Notes under the pieces: model-generated | The model's input: only the letters and a program-made list of their open reading frames with translations | Told to the model about the DNA's origin: nothing | Database searches by the model: none | Translations under genes and position numbers: made by a program | Part shown: positions 42,161-50,923 of the stretch, in pieces | Layout: each line of letters opens with the position of its first letter | How positions within the stretch are numbered: the first letter of the stretch is position 1 | DNA from: Streptomyces seoulensis | GTDB lineage: Bacteria > Actinomycetota > Actinomycetes > Streptomycetales > Streptomycetaceae | NCBI GenBank assembly: GCA_013364255.1 | Contig: CP054936.1 | Location: 4,556,853 to 4,620,852, forward strand | Direction of reading: 5' to 3' | DNA length: 64,000 nucleotides

Positions 42161-43261
42161 ATGTCCGACTTCGTACCCGGGCTCGAGGGAGTCGTCGCGT
42201 TCGAGACGGAGATCGCCGAACCGGACAAGGAGGGCGGCGCCCTCCGCTACCGGGGCGTCGACATCGAGGAGCTGGTCGGCCACGTCTCCTTCGGCAACGT
42301 GTGGGGACTGCTCGTCGACGGCGCCTTCAACCCCGGGCTGCCGCCGGCCGAGCCGTTCCCGATCCCGGTGCACTCGGGTGACATCCGGGTGGACGTGCAG
42401 TCGGCGCTGGCGATGCTCGCCCCGGTGTGGGGCCTGAAACCGCTGCTGGACATCGACGCCGAGCAGGCCCGCGAGGACCTGGCCCGGGCCGCCGTGATGG
42501 CGCTGTCCTACGTCGCCCAGTCGGCGCGCGGGCAGGGCCTGCCGATGGTGCCGCAGAGCGAGATCGACAAGGCGGGCTCGATCACCGAGCGGTTCATGAT
42601 CCGCTGGCGCGGCGAGCCGGACCCCAAGCACGTGAAGGCCGTGGACGCCTACTGGTCCTCCGCCGCCGAGCACGGCATGAACGCCTCCACCTTCACCGCC
42701 CGCGTCATCGCCTCCACCGGCGCGGACGTGGCCGCCGCCCTGTCGGGCGCGGTGGGCGCGATGTCCGGCCCGCTGCACGGCGGCGCGCCCTCCCGGGTGC
42801 TCGGCATGATCGAGGAGATCGAGCGGACCGGGGACGCGACGGGCTACGTCAAGCGGGCCCTGGACCGCGGCGAGCGGCTGATGGGCTTCGGCCACCGGGT
42901 GTACCGGGCGGAGGACCCGCGGGCGCGGGTGCTGCGCCGTACCGCGCGGGAGCTGGGCGCGCCGCGGTTCGAGGTGGCCGAGGCGCTGGAGAAGGCGGCG
43001 CTGGAGGAGCTGCACAACCGCCGCCCGGACCGGGTGCTGGCCACCAACGTGGAGTTCTGGGCGGCGATCATGCTGGACTTCGCCGAGGTGCCGGCGCACA
43101 TGTTCACCTCGATGTTCACGTGCGCCCGCACCGCGGGCTGGTCGGCGCACATCCTGGAGCAGAAGCGCACCGGCCGGCTGGTGCGGCCCTCGGCCCGCTA
43201 CATCGGCCCGGGCCCGCGCGGCCCGCGCGACGTGGCGGGCTACGAGGACATCGCGCACTGA
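42161..43261 (+). CDS. Citrate synthase-family protein (type II)
   Basis: 366 aa. The catalytic residues of citrate synthase can be seen: His206 in PLHGGAP, His245 in GFGHRVY, and Asp in IMLDFAEVP; Arg in RRTARELG helps bind oxaloacetate. Shorter than the main hexameric citrate synthase, it belongs to the smaller citrate/2-methylcitrate synthase group, so methylcitrate or a secondary citrate synthase are equally possible. ATG at 42161 has GAGGAG twelve bases ahead. The last seven codons with stop are tandemly duplicated. Confidence 0.9.
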   Translation: MSDFVPGLEGVVAFETEIAEPDKEGGALRYRGVDIEELVGHVSFGNVWGLLVDGAFNPGLPPAEPFPIPVHSGDIRVDVQSALAMLAPVWGLKPLLDIDAEQAREDLARAAVMALSYVAQSARGQGLPMVPQSEIDKAGSITERFMIRWRGEPDPKHVKAVDAYWSSAAEHGMNASTFTARVIASTGADVAAALSGAVGAMSGPLHGGAPSRVLGMIEEIERTGDATGYVKRALDRGERLMGFGHRVYRAEDPRARVLRRTARELGAPRFEVAEALEKAALEELHNRRPDRVLATNVEFWAAIMLDFAEVPAHMFTSMFTCARTAGWSAHILEQKRTGRLVRPSARYIGPGPRGPRDVAGYEDIAH

Positions 43262-43282
43262 TACGAGGACATCGCGCACTGA
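43241..43282. repeat. Perfect 21-bp tandem duplication of the citrate synthase stop region
   Basis: The 21-bp unit encoding YEDIAH-stop occurs twice head to tail without a mismatch. Because 21 is a multiple of 3, the second copy is in frame after the first stop. Confidence 0.97.
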
Positions 43283-43285
43283 CCG

Positions 43286-43329
43286 GACGCCGCAGGCCCG
43301 CGCACGCACGTGCGCGGGCCTGCGGCGTC
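43286..43329. terminator. Strong bidirectional terminator, 20-bp stem
   Basis: A perfect 20-bp inverted repeat (from GACGCCGCAGG to CCTGCGGCGTC) with loop GCAC lies between the convergent citrate synthase and oxygenase genes. Confidence 0.92.
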
Positions 43330-43336
43330 TTCGGTG

Positions 43337-44395
43337 TCACGCGGGGCTGAGCAGTTCCGCGTGGTGCCGGCGGGCGACCAGGGGGTGGGCGCGCAGCTTG
43401 CCCTTCAGCTCGTTGTAGCCGTACTCGGCGAACAGCGGGTTGTCCGGGTCGTCGGTGACGCCGGGGGCGGTGGCGGCGTGCGGGAAGGGCAGCCTGGCCA
43501 CCCGGGCGTCCAGGCGCGGGTTGTAGAAGAACGGCACGGAGAACCGCTCGGTGGCGCCGGGCGGGGAGACGACGCGGTGGTTGGTGGCCAGCAGGTAGCC
43601 GTCGGTGGCGACCTCCAGCAGTTCGCCGAGGTTGACGACGAACGCGCCCGGCAGCGGCGGCACGTCGTGGAAGCGTCCGTCCTCGCGCTGCACCTGGAGC
43701 CCGCCGATCTCGTCCTGGAGCAGCAGGGTCAGGAAGCCGTAGTCCTTGTGGGCGCCGACGCCCTGGCCGGCGCCGTCGCCGGCGCTGCCGGGGTAGCGGA
43801 CGAGTTTGAGCTGCGGGTGGGCGTGCGGGCCGAAGGCGGGGTCGTAGAAGCCGGCGGGCGCGCCGATGGCGGTGAGCAGTTCGCGCAGCAGCCTGCGGGC
43901 GACGGCGCTGAGCCGGTCGATCCAGTGCAGGGCGGCGGTGCGCAGCTCGGGCAGGGCGGCGGGCCACTGGTTGGGGCCCTGGAGCCACCAGTAGGCGGGG
44001 TCGCCCGGGGCGGGGACGCGGGCGGGGCGTTCGGCGCCGATGTCGAGCTGGTCGCGCCAGTCGCGGGCGCCGCCGGTGCGTTCGTCGCCGGTGCGGGTGT
44101 AGCCGCGGAAGTGCGGGGAGCCCACGTTGTCCAGGGCCAGGCGGTCGGCCTCGGGCAGCCGGAAGAAGGCGTGCGTGGCGGTGAGCAGGGCGTCGGTCTC
44201 GGCCTGGGTGACGCCGTGCCCGACGAGCTGGAAGAAGCCCACGTCGTGGGCGGCGCTGTGCAGTTGGGCGTGGAGCAGGGCCCGGGCCTGGGGGCCGCGG
44301 TCGGCGGCGGACAGGTCGATGACGGGCAGCTGCTGGTAGGACGGGGTGTACGGGGTGTACTGGGTGTTCGACGGGTTAGTCGCCGTGTGGGTCAT
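43337..44395 (-). CDS. Isopenicillin N synthase-family 2OG-Fe(II) oxygenase
   Basis: 352 aa. The non-haem iron motif is H216-x-D218 with distal His273, and the 2-oxoglutarate salt-bridge RxS is Arg284-x-Ser286 (RFSVPFF). The N-terminal PVIDLSAADRG and GFFQLVGHGV segments are family hallmarks. Such enzymes hydroxylate, desaturate or cyclise small molecules; a substrate cannot be chosen. ATG at 44395 opens MTHTATNPSN, followed by a repeated YTPYTP. No biosynthetic cluster surrounds it. Confidence 0.92.
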   Translation of the reverse strand: MTHTATNPSNTQYTPYTPSYQQLPVIDLSAADRGPQARALLHAQLHSAAHDVGFFQLVGHGVTQAETDALLTATHAFFRLPEADRLALDNVGSPHFRGYTRTGDERTGGARDWRDQLDIGAERPARVPAPGDPAYWWLQGPNQWPAALPELRTAALHWIDRLSAVARRLLRELLTAIGAPAGFYDPAFGPHAHPQLKLVRYPGSAGDGAGQGVGAHKDYGFLTLLLQDEIGGLQVQREDGRFHDVPPLPGAFVVNLGELLEVATDGYLLATNHRVVSPPGATERFSVPFFYNPRLDARVARLPFPHAATAPGVTDDPDNPLFAEYGYNELKGKLRAHPLVARRHHAELLSPA

Positions 44396-44775
44396 GAGGA
44401 GTCCGCGGGGTGTACGGGGATCCGGGCCGCCGCCGTGGGTGGGCGGGCGACCGCGGAGGCCGGGGTGGGAGAGACCGGGTGGGCCGGATCGGTGGGACCC
44501 GCTGGGTCGGGTCGGGAGATCCGGTGGGCCGGGTGGGCCGGTGGGGGGCGCGCGGCTCAGGCGCCGCGGCGGCGGGAGACCCTGGGGACGGCAGACGGTC
44601 CCTGGGGGCGGGGGTCAGGCGGAGCGCCGACAGCCCGTGCTCGTGACGCGCACGTAGTCCACGTGGCGGCGTCGGACGAGTATCGCGGGCATGCGCACAG
44701 GTTACTGCGGCTCGGCCGCGACCGGTGTGGCCCGGTTCACGTTTCCCGGCGTCTCTCCCCGGCCCCGGGGGCGGT

Positions 44776-45387
44776 TCAGCCGAGGGCCTCGTCGAGGAGG
44801 GCGGCCCATTGGGCGACGACGCGCTCGCGGCGGGCGGTGTCGTCGGTGAGGAGGTTGGCCAGGCCGAGGCCGCGGGCCATGTCGAGGAAGCCCTGGACGC
44901 TCTCGCGGACGCCGGGGCGCGACTCGTCGGCGCCCAGCAGTTCGACGGCTATGCGGTGGTTCTCGCGGCCGACGCGGGCCTCCAGCTCGGTGACGCGGGG
45001 GCGCAGCTGGTCCTCGTTGCAGGCGGCGACCCACAGGTGCAGGGCGGCGCGGAAGAGGGGGCCGGTGTAGAGGTCGACCAGGGCGGTGACGACGGCCCGG
45101 CGGTCGCCCGCCGGGCCCTGGCCGCCCTGCGGGAAGAGGGCGCGCAGGGCGGTGGAGCGTTCCTCGGCGACGTATTCGACGGCCGCGGTGAACAGGTCCT
45201 CGCGGGTGGGGAAGTGGTGCTGGGCGGCGCCGCGGGAGACGCCGGCGCGTTCGGCGACGACGGACACCGTGGAGCCCGCCCAGCCGTGTTCGGCCAGGCA
45301 GGCCACGGCCGCCTGGAGGAGCCGCTGCCGGGTGGCCCGGCTGCGGTCCTGCTTGGGGCGGCGGTCGGCTGCGGTCACAGCACCCAT
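44776..45387 (-). CDS. TetR family regulator of the acyl-CoA catabolic operon
   Basis: 203 aa with an N-terminal TetR HTH (about 15-62, VSVVAERAGVSRGAAQHHFPTREDLF). The C-terminal domain VTALVDLYTGPLFRAALHLWVAACNEDQLRP suits a CoA-ester-binding pocket. ATG at 45387 lies inside the end of the enoyl-CoA hydratase gene; the alternative GTG at 45378 overlaps its stop as GTGA. Being last in the operon, it is a likely autoregulator of the whole set. Confidence 0.87.
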   Translation of the reverse strand: MGAVTAADRRPKQDRSRATRQRLLQAAVACLAEHGWAGSTVSVVAERAGVSRGAAQHHFPTREDLFTAAVEYVAEERSTALRALFPQGGQGPAGDRRAVVTALVDLYTGPLFRAALHLWVAACNEDQLRPRVTELEARVGRENHRIAVELLGADESRPGVRESVQGFLDMARGLGLANLLTDDTARRERVVAQWAALLDEALG

Positions 45388-46112
45388 GCGGCATCCCGTC
45401 GTTCGAGGAAGGCCGTCATCCCCTCCCTGGCCTGGTCGGAGCTGAACAGCCGGGCCGAGAGCGCGGTCAGACCGGCCGCTTCCCGGTCGAATGTCTCCAG
45501 CACCTTAGCCGTGAGCAGCCGTTTCGTCTCGGCCAGGCCCTCGGGCGAGGATCTGCGCAGCCCGTCCAGGACGGGCGCGAGGACGGCGTCCACGTCGTCG
45601 CCCGCGGCGGTGAGCAGGCCGGCGCGCACGGCTTCGGCGGCGTCGAAGCGTTCGCCGGTGAGGTAGTGGCGGGCGAGGACGCGCGGGTCGGCGCGGGGCA
45701 GCACGGTCAGCGAGATCACGGCGGGCGCCACCCCGATGCGCACCTCGGTGAAGGCGAAGTCGGCCGTGCCCGCGGCGGCGGTGATGTCGCAGGCGGCGAG
45801 CAGCCCGAGGCCGCCGGCGCGGACGTGTCCGGTGATCCGGGCGACGACGGGCTTGGGCAGCTCCACGATCTGCCGCAGCAGGGCGACCAGCGCGTCCGGG
45901 TGGGGCGGGTCGCGCAGGTCGGCGCCAGCGCAGAAGGTGGTGCCGGTGTGGGTGAGGACGACGGCGCGTACGCCGGGGTCCGCGCCGCACTCGGTGAGCG
46001 CGGCGGCGAGTTCGCCGACCAGCGCGGCGGACAGGGCGTTGCGGGTGGCGGCCGAGTCCAGGCTGAGTGTCTCCACGCCCCGGGTGCGGTCGCGGCCTAC
46101 GGCGCTGGTCAT
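45375..46112 (-). CDS. Enoyl-CoA hydratase/isomerase
   Basis: 245 aa of crotonase type. The oxyanion-hole strands are TFCAGADLRD and ITGHVRAGGLGLLAACDI, with FAFTEVRIGVAPAVISLTVL following. A catalytic Glu pair (as in crotonase) cannot be placed at both usual positions, so hydratase, isomerase or another crotonase activity are open. Its ATG overlaps the upstream ligase stop by four bases, and its own 3' end overlaps the TetR gene, so the three are translated together. Confidence 0.88.
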   Translation of the reverse strand: MTSAVGRDRTRGVETLSLDSAATRNALSAALVGELAAALTECGADPGVRAVVLTHTGTTFCAGADLRDPPHPDALVALLRQIVELPKPVVARITGHVRAGGLGLLAACDITAAAGTADFAFTEVRIGVAPAVISLTVLPRADPRVLARHYLTGERFDAAEAVRAGLLTAAGDDVDAVLAPVLDGLRRSSPEGLAETKRLLTAKVLETFDREAAGLTALSARLFSSDQAREGMTAFLERRDAAWVL

Positions 46113-47677
46113 GGGCGCTCCCTGAGCTGTCGCCGCAGGATCTTGCCGGAGACGGCGCGCGGCACGGTGTCGATGAAGGTGACCTCGCGGACGCGTTTGT
46201 AGGGGGCGACGCGTTCGGCGACGTACGTCATGACCTCGGCCTCGGTCGGGTGGCCGGCGCCGGCGCGGCGCACGACGTGGGCGTGCGGGATCTCGTTGCC
46301 GTCGCCGTCGGTGGCGCCGACGACGGCGGCGTCGGCGATGTCGGGGTGGGTGAGCAGCAGTGCCTCCAGTTCGGCGGGGGCGACCTGGTAGCCCTTGTAC
46401 TTGATGAGTTCCTTGACCCGGTCCACGACGAAGAGCCAGCCGTCGGCGTCGACGCGGCCGACGTCGCCGGTGTGCAGCCAGCCGTCGGCGTCGATCATGG
46501 CGGCGGTGGCGTCGGGCCGGCCCAGGTAGCCCTTCATGACCTGCGGTCCGCGGACGAGGATCTCGCCGGCCTCGCCCGCGCCCAGGTCGGCGCCGGGGTC
46601 GTCCAGGGAGACGATCCGCATCTCGGTGCCCGCGATGAGCTTGCCGACCGTGCCGGGCGGCGCCTTCTCCAGGGCGTCCCGCGGGACGACGTGGGTGCCT
46701 GGGGACAGCTCCGTCATGCCGTAGGCCTGGCCGACCGGGGGCAGGCCGAGCCGGCGGGAGCAGGCCGCGGCGAGTGCGGCGTCCAGCGGGGCGGCCGCGC
46801 TGATGACGTACTGCAGCGAGGACAGGTCGTAGCCGTCCACCGCCGGGTGCTTGGCCAGGGCCAGGACGATCGGCGGGGCGACGTAGAGGGCGGTGATGCG
46901 GTGGTTCTGGACGGCGGCGAGGAAGCCGTCCAGCTCGAAGCGGGGCAGGACGACGACGGTGGCGCCCTTGCGCAGGGGCGCGTTCATGAGCGCGGTCAGG
47001 CCGTAGATGTGGAAGAACGGCAGGACGGCCAGGACGCGTTCGCCGGGGCCCGCGGTGATCGCGGGTTCGAGCTGGGCGAGGTTGGTGGCGATCTGGCGGT
47101 GGGTGAGCATGACGCCCTTGGGGACGCCGGTGGTGCCCGAGGAGTACGGCAGGACCGCGACGTCCGCCGCCGGATCGACGGCGACGGACGGTTCGGGCGC
47201 TTCGCAGGCGAGCAGGTCGAGCAGCGAGCGGTGCCCGGGCGCGCTGTCGCAGACGAGGATCTCCTCGACGCCGCCCGCGAGCTCGGCGGCCCTGCGGGCG
47301 ACCGGGAGCAGCGGCGAGACGGTGACGATCCAGCGGGCCGCCGAGTCGGTGAGCTGTTTGGCCACTTCCTCGGCGGTGCCGAGCGGGTGCACGGTGGTGA
47401 CCGTGGCGCCCGCGCGGGTGGCCGCGTAGAAGGCGATCGGGAAGGCGACGGTGTTGGGGCTGTGCAGGGCGAGGACGTCGCCCTTGCGCACGCCGGCCTC
47501 GGCGAGCGCGGCGGCGAGGCGCCGGTGGAAGCGGTCCACCTGCGCGTAGGTGAGGGTGGTGCCGTCCGTGCCGTCGATCAGGGCGGGCGTGTCGCCGAAC
47601 TCGGCGGCGTGGCCCAGGACGGCGTCGTGGATGGGCAGTTCTACGGCCGAGACGTCTGCGTACGCGCTGCGGAACAC
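46109..47677 (-). CDS. Acyl-CoA synthetase, 4-coumarate:CoA ligase type
   Basis: 522 aa. Adenylation motifs are complete: LPYSSGTTGVPKGVMLTH for the P-loop, YGMTELSPGTH for the A5 motif, WLHTGDVGRVDADGWLFVVD with the Asp that binds the ribose, and VKELIKYKGYQVAPAELE plus the C-terminal Lys in PRAVSGKILRR. The enzyme activates a carboxylic acid as AMP then CoA ester and presumably supplies the substrate of the dehydrogenase and carboxylase. The pocket resembles 4CL-like enzymes, but aromatic versus aliphatic substrate cannot be told. Confidence 0.93.
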   Translation of the reverse strand: MFRSAYADVSAVELPIHDAVLGHAAEFGDTPALIDGTDGTTLTYAQVDRFHRRLAAALAEAGVRKGDVLALHSPNTVAFPIAFYAATRAGATVTTVHPLGTAEEVAKQLTDSAARWIVTVSPLLPVARRAAELAGGVEEILVCDSAPGHRSLLDLLACEAPEPSVAVDPAADVAVLPYSSGTTGVPKGVMLTHRQIATNLAQLEPAITAGPGERVLAVLPFFHIYGLTALMNAPLRKGATVVVLPRFELDGFLAAVQNHRITALYVAPPIVLALAKHPAVDGYDLSSLQYVISAAAPLDAALAAACSRRLGLPPVGQAYGMTELSPGTHVVPRDALEKAPPGTVGKLIAGTEMRIVSLDDPGADLGAGEAGEILVRGPQVMKGYLGRPDATAAMIDADGWLHTGDVGRVDADGWLFVVDRVKELIKYKGYQVAPAELEALLLTHPDIADAAVVGATDGDGNEIPHAHVVRRAGAGHPTEAEVMTYVAERVAPYKRVREVTFIDTVPRAVSGKILRRQLRERP

Positions 47678-47734
47678 GGTTCCTCCTCGCCCCGCCGGCC
47701 GGCGGGTGGGTACGGAGCGGTGCGGGGTGCGGGA

Positions 47735-48895
47735 TCAGTACGACTTGGGCAGGCCCAGGCTCTGGTGGGAGACGTAGTTCAGGATCATCTCCCGGCTCAC
47801 CGGCGCGATCCGGGCCACGCGCGCGGCCGTGATCAGCGAGGCGAGTCCGTACTCGCGGGTGAGGCCGTTGCCGCCGAGGGTGTGCACGGCCTGGTCGACG
47901 GCGTTCACGCACGCCTCACCGGCCGCGTACTTGGCCATGTTGGCGGCCTCGCCCGCGCCGACGTCGTCGCCCGCGTCGTAGAGGTGGGCGGCCTTCTGCA
48001 TCATCAGACGGGCGAGTTCGAGGTCGATGTGGGCGCGGGCCAGCGGGTGCGCGATGGCCTGGTGGGCGCCGATCGGGGCCTTCCACACGGTGCGCTCGCG
48101 GGCGTACTCCAGGGCGCGGCCCAGGGCGTAGCGGCCCATGCCGATCGCGAAGGCGGCCGTCATGATGCGCTCGGGGTTGAGGCCGGCGAACAGTTGCAGC
48201 AGGCCCGCGTCCTCGTCGCCGACGAGCGCGTCGGCGGGCAGCCGTACGTCGTCCAGCACCAGCTCGAACTGCTTTTCGGCGGCGTTGAGTTCCATGTCGA
48301 TGGGGTGGCGCTGGAAGCCCTCGGCGTCCGGCGGGACGATGAACAGGCACGGCTTGAGGCGGCCGGTGCGGGCGTCCTCGGTGCGGCCGACGATCAGGAC
48401 GGCGTCGGCGATGTCGACGCCGGAGATGAACACCTTGCGGCCGGTGAGGAGCCAGTCGTCGCCGTCGCGGCGGGCGGTGGTGGTGATGCGGTGCGAGTTG
48501 GAGCCGGCGTCGGGCTCGGTGATGCCGAAGGCCATGGTGCGGGTGCCGTCGGCGATGCCGGGGAGCCAGGTGCGCTTCTGTTCCTCGGTGCCGAAGCGGG
48601 CGATGACGGTGCCGCAGATCGCCGGTGAGACGACCAGCATGAGGAGGGGGCTGCCCGCGGCGCCCAGCTCCTCCAGGACTATGGAGAGTTCGGTGACGCC
48701 GCCGCCTCCGCCGCCGTATGCCTCCGGCAGGTTGACGCCCAGGTAGCCGAGTTTGCCCGCGTCGGACCAGAGTTCGGTGGGGTGGCGGCCTTCGGCGACG
48801 GTGCGGGTGATGTAGTCGCGGCCGTAGCGCTTCCCCAGTGCGGCTACCGCCGCGCGGAGGTCGCTTTGTTCTTCGGATTCGATTACGGGGGGCAT
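47735..48895 (-). CDS. Acyl-CoA dehydrogenase
   Basis: 386 aa. Typical blocks are present: MAFGITEPDAGSNSHRITTTA for the FAD/substrate loop, WLLTGRKVFISG, and a C-terminal QAVHTLGGNGLTREYGLASL, where the catalytic Glu is expected. It would introduce an alpha-beta double bond in the CoA ester made by the ligase. The gene lies between accA and the ligase; about 140 bases containing two copies of a GC-rich repeat separate it from accA, so it may have a second promoter or an RNA processing site. Confidence 0.93.
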   Translation of the reverse strand: MPPVIESEEQSDLRAAVAALGKRYGRDYITRTVAEGRHPTELWSDAGKLGYLGVNLPEAYGGGGGGVTELSIVLEELGAAGSPLLMLVVSPAICGTVIARFGTEEQKRTWLPGIADGTRTMAFGITEPDAGSNSHRITTTARRDGDDWLLTGRKVFISGVDIADAVLIVGRTEDARTGRLKPCLFIVPPDAEGFQRHPIDMELNAAEKQFELVLDDVRLPADALVGDEDAGLLQLFAGLNPERIMTAAFAIGMGRYALGRALEYARERTVWKAPIGAHQAIAHPLARAHIDLELARLMMQKAAHLYDAGDDVGAGEAANMAKYAAGEACVNAVDQAVHTLGGNGLTREYGLASLITAARVARIAPVSREMILNYVSHQSLGLPKSY

Positions 48896-48925
48896 GTGTG
48901 GTCTCCCGGGTGCGGGTTTGTGGGT

Positions 48926-49035
48926 GGCTGGGTGCGCAGTTCCCCGCGCCCCCTTGGGGGGGTGGGGGGCTGTCGGCTTGTGGGTGCGGGTTGGTTTTGG
49001 CTGGGCGCGCAGTTCCCCGCGCCCCTTGGGGGGCG
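48926..49035. repeat. Two copies of a GCGCAGTTCCCCGCGCC extragenic palindromic element
   Basis: Near-identical elements of about 37 bp lie at 48926-48963 and 48999-49035, each with GCGCAGTTCCCCGCGCC followed by CCTTGGGG. This motif with a GGGGCGC-type inverted partner is a widely repeated extragenic sequence in Streptomyces, known to me from general experience. Here it separates accA from the acyl-CoA dehydrogenase gene and may end or process the transcript. Confidence 0.8.
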
Positions 49036-50910
49036 CTACTCCTGGACCACGGCCAGCAAGGTGCCGACCTCGACCTGTTGGCCCGGTGTGGCGTGGAGGG
49101 TGGTCAGGGTGCCTGTGGTGGGGGCGGTGATCTTGTGTTCCATCTTCATGGCCTCCAGCCACAGCAGGGGCTGGCCGGACTGGACCGGGGAGCCCTCGGT
49201 CAGGCCCTCGGCGACGCGGACGACCGTGCCCGGCATGGGGGCCAGCAGGGAGCCGGGGGCGCGCTGGGCGGCCGGGTCGGGGAAGCGGGGCAGGGCGGTG
49301 AGGGCGGTGGCGCCCACGTGCACCTGGTCGCCGTAGCGGGCCACCTCGAACCGGCGCCGTACGCCGTCCACTTCGAGGACGACGAGTGAGGCGTCCGCGT
49401 GCACGACGCGCACCTCGTCGGTGTCGGCGGCGAGTCCCTCGCGGGTGTGCCGGTAGCGGGCCTCGTACTCCTCGCCCGCCATCAGGTACCGCTTGACCTG
49501 CGGCTGCGAGGGCAGGTTGCGCCAACCGCCGAACCGGGAGCGTCCGCAGGCGTCGGAGAGCGCGGCGGCCAGCGGCGCGTACGGGTCGGCGGCCGGGCCG
49601 GTCAGCGCGCCGAGGTGGCGGTCGTAGAAGCCGGTGTCCATGCGGGCGGTCGCGAACTCCTCGTGCCGCAGCGAGCGGACCAGCAGGTCGCGGTTGGTGA
49701 CCGGGCCGTGGACGGCGGCCCGCTCCAGGGCGCCGGCGAGCTTGCGCAGGGCCTGGGCGCGGGTGGGGGCGTGGGCGACGACCTTGGCGAGCATCGGGTC
49801 GTAGTGGACGCCGATCGGGTCGCCGTCGCCGTAGCCGGTGTCCAGACGGACGCCGTCGGGGACGGCGAGGCGGTGCAGGACGCCGGTCTGCGGCGCCCAG
49901 TCGCGGGCCGGGTCCTCGGCGTACAGACGCGCCTCGATCGCGTGCCCGCGCGCGGGCGGCGGCGCGCCCTCCAGGGCGTGGCCCTCGGCGACGTGCAGCT
50001 GGAGGGCGACCAGGTCGAGGCCGAACACGGCCTCGGTGACCGGGTGCTCCACCTGGAGGCGGGTGTTCATCTCCAGGAAGTGCGCCCGGCCGCCCTCGAC
50101 CAGGAACTCCACGGTGCCGGCGCCGACGTAGTCGACGGCGCGGGCGGCGCGCACGGCCAGTTCGTACAGCTCGGCGGTGAGCGGTTCGGGCAGTCCGGGC
50201 GCCGGGGCCTCCTCGATGACCTTCTGGTGGCGGCGCTGGAGGGAGCAGTCGCGGGTGCCGAGCGGCCACACGGTGCCGTGCGCGTCGGCGAGGATCTGCA
50301 CCTCGACGTGGCGGCCGCCCTCGACGTAGGGCTCGGTGAACACCTCGCCGTCGCCGAACGCGCTCGCCGCCTCCGCGCTCGCCGCGGCCAGCTCCGCGTC
50401 CAGGTCCGCCAGGCGCCGCACGACGCGCATCCCGCGCCCGCCGCCGCCCGCCGCCGCCTTCACCAGCACCGGCAGATCGGCCTCGGTGACCTCCTTGAGG
50501 GGCTCGATGCCCATGAGCTGCTTGGCGCGGGTCTTGGACGCCATCGCCTCGATCGCCTCCGGCGGCGGCCCGATCCACACCAGGCCGGCGTCCAGCACGG
50601 CGCGCGCGAAGCCGGCGTTCTCCGACAGGAAGCCGTAGCCGGGGTGCACGGCGTCCGCGCCGGCCGCGAGCGCCGCCTTCACGATCAGGTCGCCGCGCAG
50701 ATACGTGTCGGCGGGCGTCGCGCCCGGCAGGCGTACGGCGGCGTCGGCCATCCGGGTGTGCAGGGCGTCCGCGTCGGCGTCGGAGTGCACGGCGACCGTG
50801 CGGACGCCCAGCTCACGGCAGGTGCGGAAGACACGGCAGGCGATCTCGCCGCGGTTGGCGACCAGGACTGTCGAAATCAGGACTGTCGAAATCACGGGGT
50901 CCGTCCTCAC
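49036..50910 (-). CDS. Acyl-CoA carboxylase alpha subunit (biotin carboxylase plus BCCP)
   Basis: 624 aa. The biotin carboxylase part has AAAGGGGRGMRVVRR near residue 153, EMNTRLQVEHPVTEA, and the C-terminal BCCP has the biotinylation site EAMKMEH. Carboxylates propionyl-, acetyl- or 3-methylcrotonyl-type CoA together with the beta subunit. After Met133 the segment that usually reads as a GVP loop is replaced by GIEPLKEVTEADLPVL, about eight residues shorter than normal. GTG at 50910 has GAGGGAG ahead; the N-terminus ISTVLISTVL comes from a 15-bp tandem duplication. Confidence 0.93.
   Translation of the reverse strand: MRTDPVISTVLISTVLVANRGEIACRVFRTCRELGVRTVAVHSDADADALHTRMADAAVRLPGATPADTYLRGDLIVKAALAAGADAVHPGYGFLSENAGFARAVLDAGLVWIGPPPEAIEAMASKTRAKQLMGIEPLKEVTEADLPVLVKAAAGGGGRGMRVVRRLADLDAELAAASAEAASAFGDGEVFTEPYVEGGRHVEVQILADAHGTVWPLGTRDCSLQRRHQKVIEEAPAPGLPEPLTAELYELAVRAARAVDYVGAGTVEFLVEGGRAHFLEMNTRLQVEHPVTEAVFGLDLVALQLHVAEGHALEGAPPPARGHAIEARLYAEDPARDWAPQTGVLHRLAVPDGVRLDTGYGDGDPIGVHYDPMLAKVVAHAPTRAQALRKLAGALERAAVHGPVTNRDLLVRSLRHEEFATARMDTGFYDRHLGALTGPAADPYAPLAAALSDACGRSRFGGWRNLPSQPQVKRYLMAGEEYEARYRHTREGLAADTDEVRVVHADASLVVLEVDGVRRRFEVARYGDQVHVGATALTALPRFPDPAAQRAPGSLLAPMPGTVVRVAEGLTEGSPVQSGQPLLWLEAMKMEHKITAPTTGTLTTLHATPGQQVEVGTLLAVVQE
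50863..50892. repeat. 15-bp in-frame tandem duplication in the accA N-terminus
   Basis: CAGGACTGTCGAAAT occurs twice back to back, giving the repeated peptide ISTVL at residues 7-16. Confidence 0.95.
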
Positions 50911-50923
50911 TGGTTTCGCTCCC

